A stretch of 11,139 nucleotides of DNA from Simkania negevensis (GCA_017116025.1 JAFITR010000037.1:1-11139); one strand, 5' to 3'. Counted from the first letter of the stretch, positions 1 through 6,620 are shown. A program made the numbers and translations. The notes: generated from the sequence alone by a model not told the origin.

Positions 1-25
1 GAATTCACGTTCAGTAAAGAGCGTC

Positions 26-55
26 TTGTCAAAAAAGGAGAGAGCTCTTTATATT
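26..55 (+). promoter_or_regulatory. Probable housekeeping promoter of the tRNA-Gly gene
   Basis: TTGTCA at 26-31 resembles a -35 box (5 of 6 consensus bases). TATATT at 50-55 resembles a -10 box (5 of 6), with an 18-bp spacer. Transcription would start near 62, about nine bases before the mature tRNA end, which is a normal tRNA leader length. No terminator is visible between the tRNA and the next gene, so this promoter may also drive the carbonic anhydrase. Confidence 0.55.
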
Positions 56-70
56 ACAAACGGTTCTGAT

Positions 71-142
71 GCGGGTGTAGCTCAGTGGTAGAGCGTCACC
101 TTCCCAAGGTGGGCGTCGTGAGTTCGATTCTCATCACCCGCT
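71..142 (+). tRNA. tRNA-Gly, anticodon CCC
   Basis: A complete cloverleaf can be folded by hand. The acceptor stem is GCGGGTG (71-77) with CACCCGC (135-141), all Watson-Crick, with T142 as discriminator base. The D stem is GCTC/GAGC (80-83/91-94). The anticodon stem is 96-100/108-112 with loop TTCCCAA (101-107). The T stem is 118-122/130-134 with the canonical loop TTCGATT. Anticodon CCC at 103-105 reads the glycine codon GGG. The 3' CCA is not encoded and must be added by CCA transferase. The 5-base variable region fits a class I tRNA. Confidence 0.95.
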
Positions 143-166
143 ATCCTGAAATGATCAGAGGATGAT

Positions 167-796
167 ATGAAAGAGCTGCCGCGGCTTTTTAAGAACAATG
201 ATTTGTGGGTAGAGCAATCGCTTGCAAAAGACCCCAACTTTTTCAATTCTCTTGCTAAAGAGCAATCTCCACGCTATCTTTGGATAGGCTGTTCCGACAG
301 TCGTGTTCCTGCAAACGAGATTGTCGGGTTGGAGGCGGGCGAGCTCTTTGTACACCGCAACATAGCAAACCTTTGTATCCATACCGACTTCAGCTTTTTA
401 TCCGTTCTTGAGTTTGCTGTAGTGAAGCTGAAGGTTGAGCACGTCATCGTCTGTGGCCATTATGGCTGCGGAGGTATTTTGGCTGCTTTAGAGAATGAGG
501 AGCTGGGGCTTGTAGACAACTGGTTGCGCAATATACGCGATATCATTACTACCTATGCCCAAGAACTGAAAGCGCTTCCCCTTTTGAAAGAGAGGTTCCG
601 ACGTCTTGTGGAAATCAGCGTATTCGAACAGGTGAAGAACGTATGCCACACGTCCATTGTTCAGAAAGCGTGGAAATCATCAAAGCATCTTTGTGTACAC
701 GCCTGGGTGTACGACCTGAGCACAGGAAGGTTAAAAGACCTCAACGCCTCTTTTTCTTCCTTGGATCAAATAGAGGACCATTACCGTACAGCCTAA
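167..796 (+). CDS. Beta-class carbonic anhydrase
   Basis: This 209-residue protein is a zinc-dependent beta-carbonic anhydrase, interconverting CO2 and bicarbonate in the cytosol. The family signatures are plain: CSDSR at residues 42-46 supplies Cys42 and the Asp44/Arg46 dyad, and HYGCGG at 98-103 supplies His98 and Cys101, completing the Cys-Asp/His-Cys zinc set. The hydrophobic core strand and the VHRNIAN segment (62-68) also match. Length is usual for the bacterial Can/CynT type (about 200-220 residues). The ATG at 167 follows an AGAGGA ribosome-binding site. The gene begins 24 bp after the tRNA-Gly with no terminator between, so a joint transcript is likely. Bicarbonate feeds carboxylases such as acetyl-CoA carboxylase, which would suit the fatty-acid gene nearby, but that link is inference. 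Can and CynT cannot be told apart here, so no symbol is given. Confidence 0.95.
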   Translation: MKELPRLFKNNDLWVEQSLAKDPNFFNSLAKEQSPRYLWIGCSDSRVPANEIVGLEAGELFVHRNIANLCIHTDFSFLSVLEFAVVKLKVEHVIVCGHYGCGGILAALENEELGLVDNWLRNIRDIITTYAQELKALPLLKERFRRLVEISVFEQVKNVCHTSIVQKAWKSSKHLCVHAWVYDLSTGRLKDLNASFSSLDQIEDHYRTA

Positions 797-823
797 TAGT
801 GATAGGCTAGGACAAGGTACTAG

Positions 824-1765
824 ATGAATATATTTTTTTCCGACCCTACTGTTGCCCCCAAGTGCGACGCCAACAAAATCCCTGTTTTACGCCTTCACCA
901 CAAAGACCTTCTCCATGCACACAGCCGTTTCATAGCCCCTCTTCTCGAAGGAATAGCAGAAGTTGTGCACGTTACAGCAATGGCCGTCTTACGCACCTTG
1001 CTATGGCCAACGATGTGTTGGAACAGCTACTACACTCTGAGGACGTCTAATGCCTGGCATACTCTATTCTACCAGCTACGTGGAGTTGGGGTTAGCTTAT
1101 TAGGGCTCTTTTCTGTATCGAAAGCAAACACGAAAGCAGAAGCGCTGTTCAAAGAGTTGAAGCAGGAATCCCCGCAAAATGATGAAAAGCCAACAAAGAG
1201 TGAAAAGCCATCTCCTTCTTCTTCTCAAGACAAAGCAACCGAAAAGCTCAAAAAAGATTTGCAAGAACAAGAAGCAAAAAATGAGCAACTTAGCAACGAT
1301 TTTACAATAGCTACATCTGCTCTGAGGCAGTATAAAGAAGAGAGTGACAGCAAAATCTGCCAGCTAGAAGAGGAGATAGATCGACAGCTTGATCTATTAA
1401 ACCGTATCAACTCTACAGAAATCGAGTGGAACGAGGCAGGAAACAAACCCATGATGAACGGAGAGCCATGTAGCAAACAAAAGGCGATTCTAACGCTTTT
1501 GCAAAAAAATGTCTACTACCAAGGCCGGATTACGGAGGTGGAAAACTCGCTACTCACAGCGAGCAAGAGAGCCCCTCCATTATTCCCCTCCGCCCCCCCC
1601 GTTTCACCCCGTCAGGGCTTAGTAAACTCGTCTAGGCCGAATAATGGGAATCACTCGTCTTCTAATGCACTTGACACACCAAGCCAATTATCAGATAAAT
1701 CTCACGACAATCAACCGCCACAGCCACAGCCAAAAGAAAAGATGACAACATTTTGTGGCTGCTAA
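824..1765 (+). CDS. Unrecognised protein: hydrophobic N-terminal region, coiled coil, Pro/Ser-rich tail (effector candidate)
   Basis: I do not recognise this 313-residue protein. Residues 36-65 and 78-98 are hydrophobic or amphipathic stretches separated by a short polar, aromatic segment, which could anchor it in a membrane. Residues 105-140 are charged and Ser/Pro/Lys-rich. Residues 137-195 have heptad-like Leu/Ile spacing with dense Glu/Lys, a probable coiled coil. Residues 249-305 are Pro/Ser/Asn/Gln-rich and the chain ends in Cys-Gly-Cys. The ATG at 824 has an AAGG-type ribosome-binding site and lies 27 bp after the carbonic anhydrase stop. A hairpin-like membrane segment followed by a coiled coil recalls chlamydial inclusion-membrane or type III secreted proteins, but this is only a structural resemblance. 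An eight-C run at 1593-1600 lies inside the gene. Its last four bases overlap the end of the convergent Nudix gene. Confidence 0.75.
   Translation: MNIFFSDPTVAPKCDANKIPVLRLHHKDLLHAHSRFIAPLLEGIAEVVHVTAMAVLRTLLWPTMCWNSYYTLRTSNAWHTLFYQLRGVGVSLLGLFSVSKANTKAEALFKELKQESPQNDEKPTKSEKPSPSSSQDKATEKLKKDLQEQEAKNEQLSNDFTIATSALRQYKEESDSKICQLEEEIDRQLDLLNRINSTEIEWNEAGNKPMMNGEPCSKQKAILTLLQKNVYYQGRITEVENSLLTASKRAPPLFPSAPPVSPRQGLVNSSRPNNGNHSSSNALDTPSQLSDKSHDNQPPQPQPKEKMTTFCGC
1593..1600 (+). repeat. Poly(C) tract, eight C, inside a coding region
   Basis: Eight consecutive C follow G1592 and encode Ala257-Pro258-Pro259 of the preceding protein. I traced both alternative frames. Loss of one C leads to a TAG within about seven codons, and gain of one C leads to a TAG within about twelve. 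Either slip would therefore remove the last 45-50 or so native residues, including the C-terminal Cys-Gly-Cys. Homopolymeric G/C tracts are known phase-variation sites in chlamydial surface-protein genes; switching here is inference. Confidence 0.6.
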
Positions 1766-2175
1766 AGGGAGGCGATGACTTTGCTACATAGCTCCTTGGC
1801 TTCGGGGAAAGTTATCCGCTCTTGTGCCTCTTCAAGCGCCATCCATATTGCATTGACCACCTCTTCTTGCTGCAGCACGATATCACCCGACACCGTTGCT
1901 GCGAAGTAGGTCACACGTTTGTCCGTATGGTCGTTTTCTCGATCAAAAGAGTAGGACTCTTGCAAAGGGGGCAAGGGAAGCCATTCGTCAACAACAAGCC
2001 CCGTCTCTTCAAACAGCTCACGAGCAGCAGCTTCTACAGCCTCCTCATCCCCTTCAGCATGTCCCTTAGGGAAGGCCCAATGTCCCTTGTTATGTTGGAC
2101 AACAAGGACAGCCCAACCCTCTCCCTTCAAACGTTTGAGTGGGATCACTCCATAAGATTCTTCTTTCTTAAACAT
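1762..2175 (-). CDS. Nudix hydrolase, Ap4A-hydrolase-like
   Basis: A 137-residue Nudix pyrophosphohydrolase. Counting from the ATG at 2175, residues 38-60 form a perfect Nudix box (G-x5-E-x7-REL-x-EE-x-GL), which binds Mg2+ and carries the catalytic glutamates. The WAFPKGH segment just before it is typical of asymmetric bis(5'-nucleosyl)-tetraphosphatases, which split Ap4A into ATP and AMP; substrate is therefore likely but not proven. Length is normal for a single-domain Nudix protein. A TTG one codon upstream extends the frame, but ATG at 2175 is better spaced (about 7 nt) from an AGGT ribosome-binding site. It is the last gene of the minus-strand operon, 61 bp after fabF. The fabF-Nudix pair matches, from memory, CT770-CT771 of C. 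trachomatis. Its TAG overlaps the convergent gene's TAA. Confidence 0.92.
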   Translation of the reverse strand: MFKKEESYGVIPLKRLKGEGWAVLVVQHNKGHWAFPKGHAEGDEEAVEAAARELFEETGLVVDEWLPLPPLQESYSFDRENDHTDKRVTYFAATVSGDIVLQQEEVVNAIWMALEEAQERITFPEAKELCSKVIASL

Positions 2176-2236
2176 CAAAACGACCTGTATTACTTAAACC
2201 ACTGAGTCAATAAGCTCTCTGGTTCCGTGGTTAAAA

Positions 2237-3502
2237 TTATGAAACAACATCATTATAAGGTGCAATCACAATACACGAGTTATGTCCTCCAAAGCCAAAC
2301 GAGTTGTTCAAGCCTACAGAGATCTCATGATCTTGAGCTTTGTTGAGAACGGGATCAAACTCATCCAGGATAGGCTCAGGGTCTTCAACATTAAGGGTAG
2401 GGTGAAGCTTGCCGCATCGGATCGCCTGCAGCAAGGCAATCGCCTCCATACCCGCTGCTGCTCCTAGGCAATGACCGATCATCGACTTAGTACCGTTCAT
2501 CTTAATTTTTTTCGAATGGCTGCCAAAAACGCGTTTGATCCCCATTAACTCAGCAACATCGCCGACAGGAGTTGACGTCGCATGGGCATTGAGGTAGTTG
2601 ACATTTTCTTTTGCTACGCCAGCGTTCTGCAAAGCATTATTTATACAGCGCTCTACACCACTACCATCTTCTAATGGATCTGTCATATGGTATGCATCAC
2701 AACTAACGCTGTGTCCCAAATACTCAGCAATGATGGGCGCTCCACGTTTCTGCGCATGCTCCAAACTCTCCAACACCAACACACCCGATCCCTCTCCCAT
2801 GACAAATCCATCACGTCCTTTATCCCATGGACGTGACGCACGTTCAGGCTCGTCATTGCGCTGAGAAACAGCCTTGCACGAAATAAAACCTGCCAAGCCC
2901 ATAGGAATCACTGCCGCTTCTGCTCCTCCGCAAATAAAAAGGTCAGCATCGCCCTTCCAAATGTGGTCAGCAGCGGCAGCAAAACAGTAGTTTGCCGTAG
3001 CACACGCTGTAGAAATCGAGTAGTTTGGGCCGGAGAAACCTAAGTCGATAGCCAACATCGCCCCAGCCATGTTCGTGATGACATAAGGGATAAAAAACGG
3101 GCTTACACGCTTGTACCCTTTAGTGAGATAGGCCTCGACGCCAGAGAAGAAGAAGCTCATCCCACCCATACCCGAACCAATAATGATCCCGCAGCGCGTC
3201 TTGTCCAACGCATCCATGCCCTCTTTAGCCAAACCAGCCGCCTCCAGCGCCTTTTTGCCTGCAACAACAGCATACTTGATAAATGAATCACCACGACGCG
3301 CAAGCTTTTTCTCTACATACTCTCCAGGGTCAAAATCCACCACTTCTGCAGCAATCTGCGTGGGGTAATCGACACAGGGGAATTTCTCGATCTTTTTAAC
3401 TCCACTAGTACCTGCTAAAAGCCGATCATAGTAAACATCGACATCGTTTCCGAAACACGAAACGATTCCCATCCCTGTAATAACAATTCGCTTTTTCGTC
3501 AT
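2237..3502 (-). CDS. fabF: 3-oxoacyl-[acyl-carrier-protein] synthase II (KAS I/II type)
   Basis: This condensing enzyme extends acyl-ACP by two carbons from malonyl-ACP in cytosolic type II fatty-acid synthesis. The Cys-His-His triad is visible: Cys167 in STACATA, His307 in NAHATST and His344 in MIGHCLGAAAG, with Lys339 just before. The glycine-rich NSFGFGGHN loop is at 400-408. The frame is open up to 3631, but the family N-terminus (KKRIVITGMG) begins at the ATG at 3502, giving 421 residues, close to the usual 410-420. The upstream extension would overlap nadD and is rejected. The ribosome-binding site is only GA-rich. The gene starts 13 bp after nadD ends. Several stretches, such as ISTACATANYCF and SCDAYHMTDP, look more like plant plastid KAS I than E. 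coli FabF, a known chlamydial trait. Confidence 0.96.
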   Translation of the reverse strand: MTKKRIVITGMGIVSCFGNDVDVYYDRLLAGTSGVKKIEKFPCVDYPTQIAAEVVDFDPGEYVEKKLARRGDSFIKYAVVAGKKALEAAGLAKEGMDALDKTRCGIIIGSGMGGMSFFFSGVEAYLTKGYKRVSPFFIPYVITNMAGAMLAIDLGFSGPNYSISTACATANYCFAAAADHIWKGDADLFICGGAEAAVIPMGLAGFISCKAVSQRNDEPERASRPWDKGRDGFVMGEGSGVLVLESLEHAQKRGAPIIAEYLGHSVSCDAYHMTDPLEDGSGVERCINNALQNAGVAKENVNYLNAHATSTPVGDVAELMGIKRVFGSHSKKIKMNGTKSMIGHCLGAAAGMEAIALLQAIRCGKLHPTLNVEDPEPILDEFDPVLNKAQDHEISVGLNNSFGFGGHNSCIVIAPYNDVVS

Positions 3503-3515
3503 CTTTTCTTCTCTT

Positions 3516-4124
3516 TTACGTAAAAAATAGTTTGTTTTTGCAAATGTAGTCCAGCACTTTTGCTGGGACAAGATGACCACAGTAACGCCCTTTAGAGAGA
3601 CGTTCACGAACATCTGTGCTACTAATCTCAAAGTTATGCATAGGCGTCAGCCCTCGAGCAATCGCCTCGTCAAGATTTTCCATCCCTAACTTCAATGCCT
3701 GCTGCCGCTTGCCACGGCTGCCGATCAAAAGAGAGACGCTCGATACAATCTCCTCCGAATTTTTCCACCTGTCAAAACAGGCGAGACAATCCTCTCCCAA
3801 GATCAGATAGAATTCTTTATCTTTATTCTTTGGATCATTCACACATTGCCGAACTGTATCTACTGTATACGAAGGAGAATCTCTAGTGATTTCGCTGTCG
3901 AGGATCTCACAACAAGGGAACTGTTCAAGTGCAAGGCGCAGCATATTAAGCCGATGTTGTGCAGGCGTTAGTAGAGTTTCTGTCTTATGTGGGGAGAGTG
4001 CTGCGGGGCAAAACCAAAGTCTGTTCAGCCTATGTGCTTCCATCATCTCGATAGCGAGGTTAAGGTGTCCAAAGTGTATCGGGTCAAATGTCCCACCGTA
4101 CAGACCTACCTTTTCCCTGCTCAT
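3516..4124 (-). CDS. nadD: Nicotinate-nucleotide adenylyltransferase
   Basis: NadD transfers AMP from ATP to nicotinate mononucleotide, forming deamido-NAD, the step before NAD synthetase. The 202-residue chain shows the nucleotidyltransferase signature GGTFDPIHFGH at 10-20 (nucleotide-binding His17 and His20), PHK at 45-47, SYTVDT at 85-90, an ILGED...W segment at 108-120 and ISSTDVRERL at 168-177. All are placed as in bacterial NadD, and the length is normal. A TTG at 4136 would add four residues. The ATG at 4124 is preferred because it has GGGAG seven bases upstream and overlaps the HAD gene stop as ATGA, implying translational coupling. In many bacteria nadD is followed by rsfS (ybeB); here only 13 bp separate it from fabF, so rsfS is absent from this spot. 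Confidence 0.94.
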   Translation of the reverse strand: MSREKVGLYGGTFDPIHFGHLNLAIEMMEAHRLNRLWFCPAALSPHKTETLLTPAQHRLNMLRLALEQFPCCEILDSEITRDSPSYTVDTVRQCVNDPKNKDKEFYLILGEDCLACFDRWKNSEEIVSSVSLLIGSRGKRQQALKLGMENLDEAIARGLTPMHNFEISSTDVRERLSKGRYCGHLVPAKVLDYICKNKLFFT

Positions 4125-4804
4125 ATGATCTCCCAACGGTTTTGTAAAGCGATACGCTTTAAAGCACGGTCGGGAGTGACGGCAACAGCCCGTCCTGCCT
4201 GGTTAAGAAAAGGCAGATCTAGGATGCTATCGGAGTATGCCGTCGTCTCTTGCATAGAGATGCCGAGCTCTTCTGCACATTCCAAAAGGAAACGCGCCTT
4301 GTCTTTGCCTTCAACGAGGTATTCAAGCTTGTCCAATCGACCATTATCATCAACAGTATATTTGGACGCGTAGTAACCGCTGCAGCCGAGATAACCAGCA
4401 ATAGCGGCAACGATAAAATCAGGAGAATTGGAGAGGAGGAGGGTGTGGTGCCCCCTTTTTTTTGCCTCGTCAAAACGTTCCATAGCAGGAGGATAGGGCA
4501 TGGTAGCAAAAGCGATACGCAGGAAGTCGTCGATGTATTCAGCAAGAAGGTCGGCAGAGAAACCGCGCAAGAATTTGTTAAACAAGGAAGTGTGCAAGGT
4601 ATGTAAGGAAAGGCCACACCACTTGTGCATCAAATAGTAACCGATACAGGTAGCAATCTGAGGCAGCGTAAAGACCTTTTTATGATAGAGGTAGCGGCCA
4701 AGGCAGGCTGTGCTGTTGCCTTTAAAAAGGGTGTGGTCGAGATCAAAAGCAACGAGACAGGTGGGCCTGCTGAATTCTTCTCTATCCAAAATATGATCAG
4801 TCAT
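4121..4804 (-). CDS. HAD-superfamily IB phosphatase (SerB-like)
   Basis: A 227-residue haloacid-dehalogenase-type phosphohydrolase. Motif I is DLDHT at 21-25, with nucleophile Asp21 and acid/base Asp23. Motif II is Ser125 in LLLSNS. Motif III is Lys167 in EGKDKAR. Motif IV is the acidic pair Asp192 and Asp196 in YSDSILDLPF. The helical cap inserted between motifs I and II places it in subclass IB, the phosphoserine-phosphatase-like group. The true substrate cannot be read from sequence, because IB members act on phosphoserine, phospholipid-related or other phosphomonoesters. The ATG at 4804 overlaps the upstream gene's TGA (ATGA), and its own TGA overlaps the nadD ATG, so it is translated within a tightly coupled operon. 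Codons for residues 115-118 contain an A8-G5 homopolymer run at 4451-4463. Confidence 0.9.
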   Translation of the reverse strand: MTDHILDREEFSRPTCLVAFDLDHTLFKGNSTACLGRYLYHKKVFTLPQIATCIGYYLMHKWCGLSLHTLHTSLFNKFLRGFSADLLAEYIDDFLRIAFATMPYPPAMERFDEAKKRGHHTLLLSNSPDFIVAAIAGYLGCSGYYASKYTVDDNGRLDKLEYLVEGKDKARFLLECAEELGISMQETTAYSDSILDLPFLNQAGRAVAVTPDRALKRIALQNRWEII

Positions 4805-6408
4805 TGTCGTTGTTGTAAGGAAGAGATCTGTTTTTCAACCTCTTTAATACCCGCATTGAGTTGATTCAACCGCTCTTTTTCCTTTTGCATCATCTCGTTG
4901 TAGCTGATTGATTTTTCAAAATTGAGGCTCGATCCACCCAGAAGACGTCGGTATTCTTCTACCTGCTTACGCACCTCTTCTCGCCGTTCAAGGCGCTGGC
5001 GCCGCACTTCTCGAAAATTGACCAGATTCTCTTTGCTATCTTCAGAAAGAGCAAGTAAGGCCTCTTCTTTTCTGTCTGTCACAACATCCTGCAACCGTTT
5101 CTTAAGGCGTTGAAACTCCTGTTTTTCATATTTGTTCAGCTGCAGCTCTGCAAGCTCGCCAACAGCAGCATCTCGTTGCTCCTCAAGGGGAGCAACATCC
5201 AAAGAAGGAGCCTGTCCAACAAGATCTTCAAAAGCCATTTTAAGAGCATCAACCCTGTCTCTCCTCTTCTTCTCCTCTTCCGACCTTCTTTCCTGGCGTT
5301 CTTTCTGCTGTGACCTCACGACATCACCAATAGCAGTATTGAGTTGGTATACCGCTTCTTTCAGACGACGTACGTCGTCGCGCACAAGGTTGACCTCCGC
5401 CATCTTTTTGCATATGGCAGCAGCACAATCTTGGGCTTCTACAAGAGGAAGGCTGCTCTCTGCAAACTGTTGCGACAACTGTCCAATCTCTTCCATCAAA
5501 AGATCTGATGCCTTTTTAGACTCTTCAGCAAACCCGGCATGTTCCTTCTTGCGCTCCTGGCCGGTTTTTCTAATCGTGTCCCAACATTGTGACAAAGAAG
5601 AGCGCGTGGCCATAAAAGCCTCTGTATTCAATGTAAAGAGCTTTGCATAGGCCTGCAAAGCCTTAATCTCTTCGCGCAAAGGGAAGAGTGAGCCCTGCAC
5701 TGTTTCTTCGGAGAAATTTGTGCTGACAAACCGTTCGACATCCTGGGTAAACTGCTCACTCATCTCCTTGACCAACGCCTTGCGGTCGGGGAAGACTTTG
5801 TCACTACAACCTGCCAAGCGAGCAAACAATCTATTTTTTTGTTTAAAGCGCATGTCTGTCTTCGCCAACTCTTTGCGCAACGAATTGATACGCCCACCAT
5901 AGGCATTCAAAAGAGAGAGTTTCTTCTGCGTATCGTTATAGAAGGAACGACGACCCGACAGGACTCTTGCCTCCAAAGAAAAATCGATCTCATCCATCTT
6001 GGCAAGGTTCGCTTCCACACTACCGACATCTTGTTCCAACGCATTGATGGCCAGCTCTATCTGCTCAACAGCAAAGCTCGCCTGCTCGTCATACAACTGC
6101 TTCAAGCGCCTGGCCTCCTGACACAGCTCACTATACTCTCTCCAGAATATCGTCCTCGACGAAGGCGGCATCGGTTCCTTAAAGAAATCCACACACTCCC
6201 CACGCACCTCCCAAAACAGCTTAAATTCAACGCTATCACGATCAGCAAGCAACGAGCGAAGATGGGCAAGCAAATATTTCAATTTGTCTTGAGGAAGAGC
6301 GATCTTCACCAACTCCTCCCTCACCTGCTCAAGCGCAGACGACGGGGGCCGCTCTTTTTTCTTCTCCGTTCTTTGATCGGCTGAAGCCTCCACGTCATTC
6401 ATAGACAT
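4801..6408 (-). CDS. Long coiled-coil protein of unknown function, first gene of the operon
   Basis: This 535-residue protein is almost entirely charged and helical. Long heptad-rich stretches lie at roughly 95-145, 160-195, 270-320, 340-395 and 405-535, broken by short Gly/Pro turns (PPSS at 81-84, a break near 398-408, GGSS at 491-494). There is no signal peptide, membrane segment or enzymatic motif that I can see. The frame could start at a TTG at 6432, but ATG 6408 has AAGGTGG about five bases upstream and is chosen. Its stop overlaps the HAD gene start. Its position between mqnC and the fabF cluster, its size and its composition match my memory of C. trachomatis CT768, a conserved chlamydial protein of unknown role. 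A scaffold or cell-structure role is possible but unsupported. Confidence 0.85.
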   Translation of the reverse strand: MSMNDVEASADQRTEKKKERPPSSALEQVREELVKIALPQDKLKYLLAHLRSLLADRDSVEFKLFWEVRGECVDFFKEPMPPSSRTIFWREYSELCQEARRLKQLYDEQASFAVEQIELAINALEQDVGSVEANLAKMDEIDFSLEARVLSGRRSFYNDTQKKLSLLNAYGGRINSLRKELAKTDMRFKQKNRLFARLAGCSDKVFPDRKALVKEMSEQFTQDVERFVSTNFSEETVQGSLFPLREEIKALQAYAKLFTLNTEAFMATRSSLSQCWDTIRKTGQERKKEHAGFAEESKKASDLLMEEIGQLSQQFAESSLPLVEAQDCAAAICKKMAEVNLVRDDVRRLKEAVYQLNTAIGDVVRSQQKERQERRSEEEKKRRDRVDALKMAFEDLVGQAPSLDVAPLEEQRDAAVGELAELQLNKYEKQEFQRLKKRLQDVVTDRKEEALLALSEDSKENLVNFREVRRQRLERREEVRKQVEEYRRLLGGSSLNFEKSISYNEMMQKEKERLNQLNAGIKEVEKQISSLQQRQ

Positions 6409-6533
6409 CGAATCCACCTTAACAAAATACAACTAGCTACTCCTAAGGTTAAAAGCTTTGAGGAATAAAGTCTACAGCGGCCAGAGCTTTGTGGATGCAA
6501 TTTAAACTTGTACTCACCTAAAGCGTTAAATAA

Positions 6534-6562
6534 AATATGGCAGGCTTTCAGCCTGCCATATT
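6534..6562. other. Perfect 13-bp inverted repeat in the divergent intergenic region
   Basis: The arms AATATGGCAGGCT (6534-6546) and AGCCTGCCATATT (6550-6562) pair perfectly around a TTC loop. Read on the minus strand, the hairpin is followed by a U-rich TTTATTTAA stretch, so it could stop transcripts running antisense to mqnC before they enter the coiled-coil gene. Read on the plus strand there is no U tract, and it lies about 88 bases upstream of the mqnC start. It could also be an operator or an RNA element in the leader. The remainder of 6409-6649 contains no gene that I can see. Confidence 0.7.
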
Positions 6563-6591
6563 CACTTAATCCCATACATGTTTTGAAATTC

Positions 6592-6620
6592 TTGACCCAA
6601 AAAGAGTGTCGCGCTACCGT
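6592..6620 (+). promoter_or_regulatory. Possible weak promoter for mqnC
   Basis: TTGACC at 6592-6597 is a good -35 match. At 17 bp spacing the -10 position holds TACCGT, a poor match (3 of 6). A start point near 6627 would leave a short leader before the strong AGGAAGGA ribosome-binding site at 6641-6648. Confidence is low because the -10 box is weak. Confidence 0.25.

Noticed and set aside
1822..2205. 127-codon plus-strand frame opposite the Nudix gene
   Set aside because: The minus strand carries a perfect Nudix box, and the plus-strand translation resembles nothing and lacks a ribosome-binding site.
2197..2232. AACCAC/GTGGTT inverted repeat between fabF and the Nudix gene
   Set aside because: The stem is six base pairs with a 24-nt loop and no convincing U tract, too weak to call a terminator.
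3503..3515. Search for rsfS (ybeB) next to nadD
   Set aside because: Only 13 bp separate nadD and fabF, and no other frame in the operon encodes an RsfS-like protein.
3503..3631. Upstream extension of the fabF frame
   Set aside because: It overlaps the nadD coding end, and the family N-terminus begins exactly at ATG 3502.
5839..6384. 181-codon open frame on the plus strand inside the coiled-coil gene
   Set aside because: It is antisense to a well-supported gene, has no plausible ribosome-binding site and shows no domain or sensible composition. The 172-codon frame at 5132-5650 is rejected for the same reasons.
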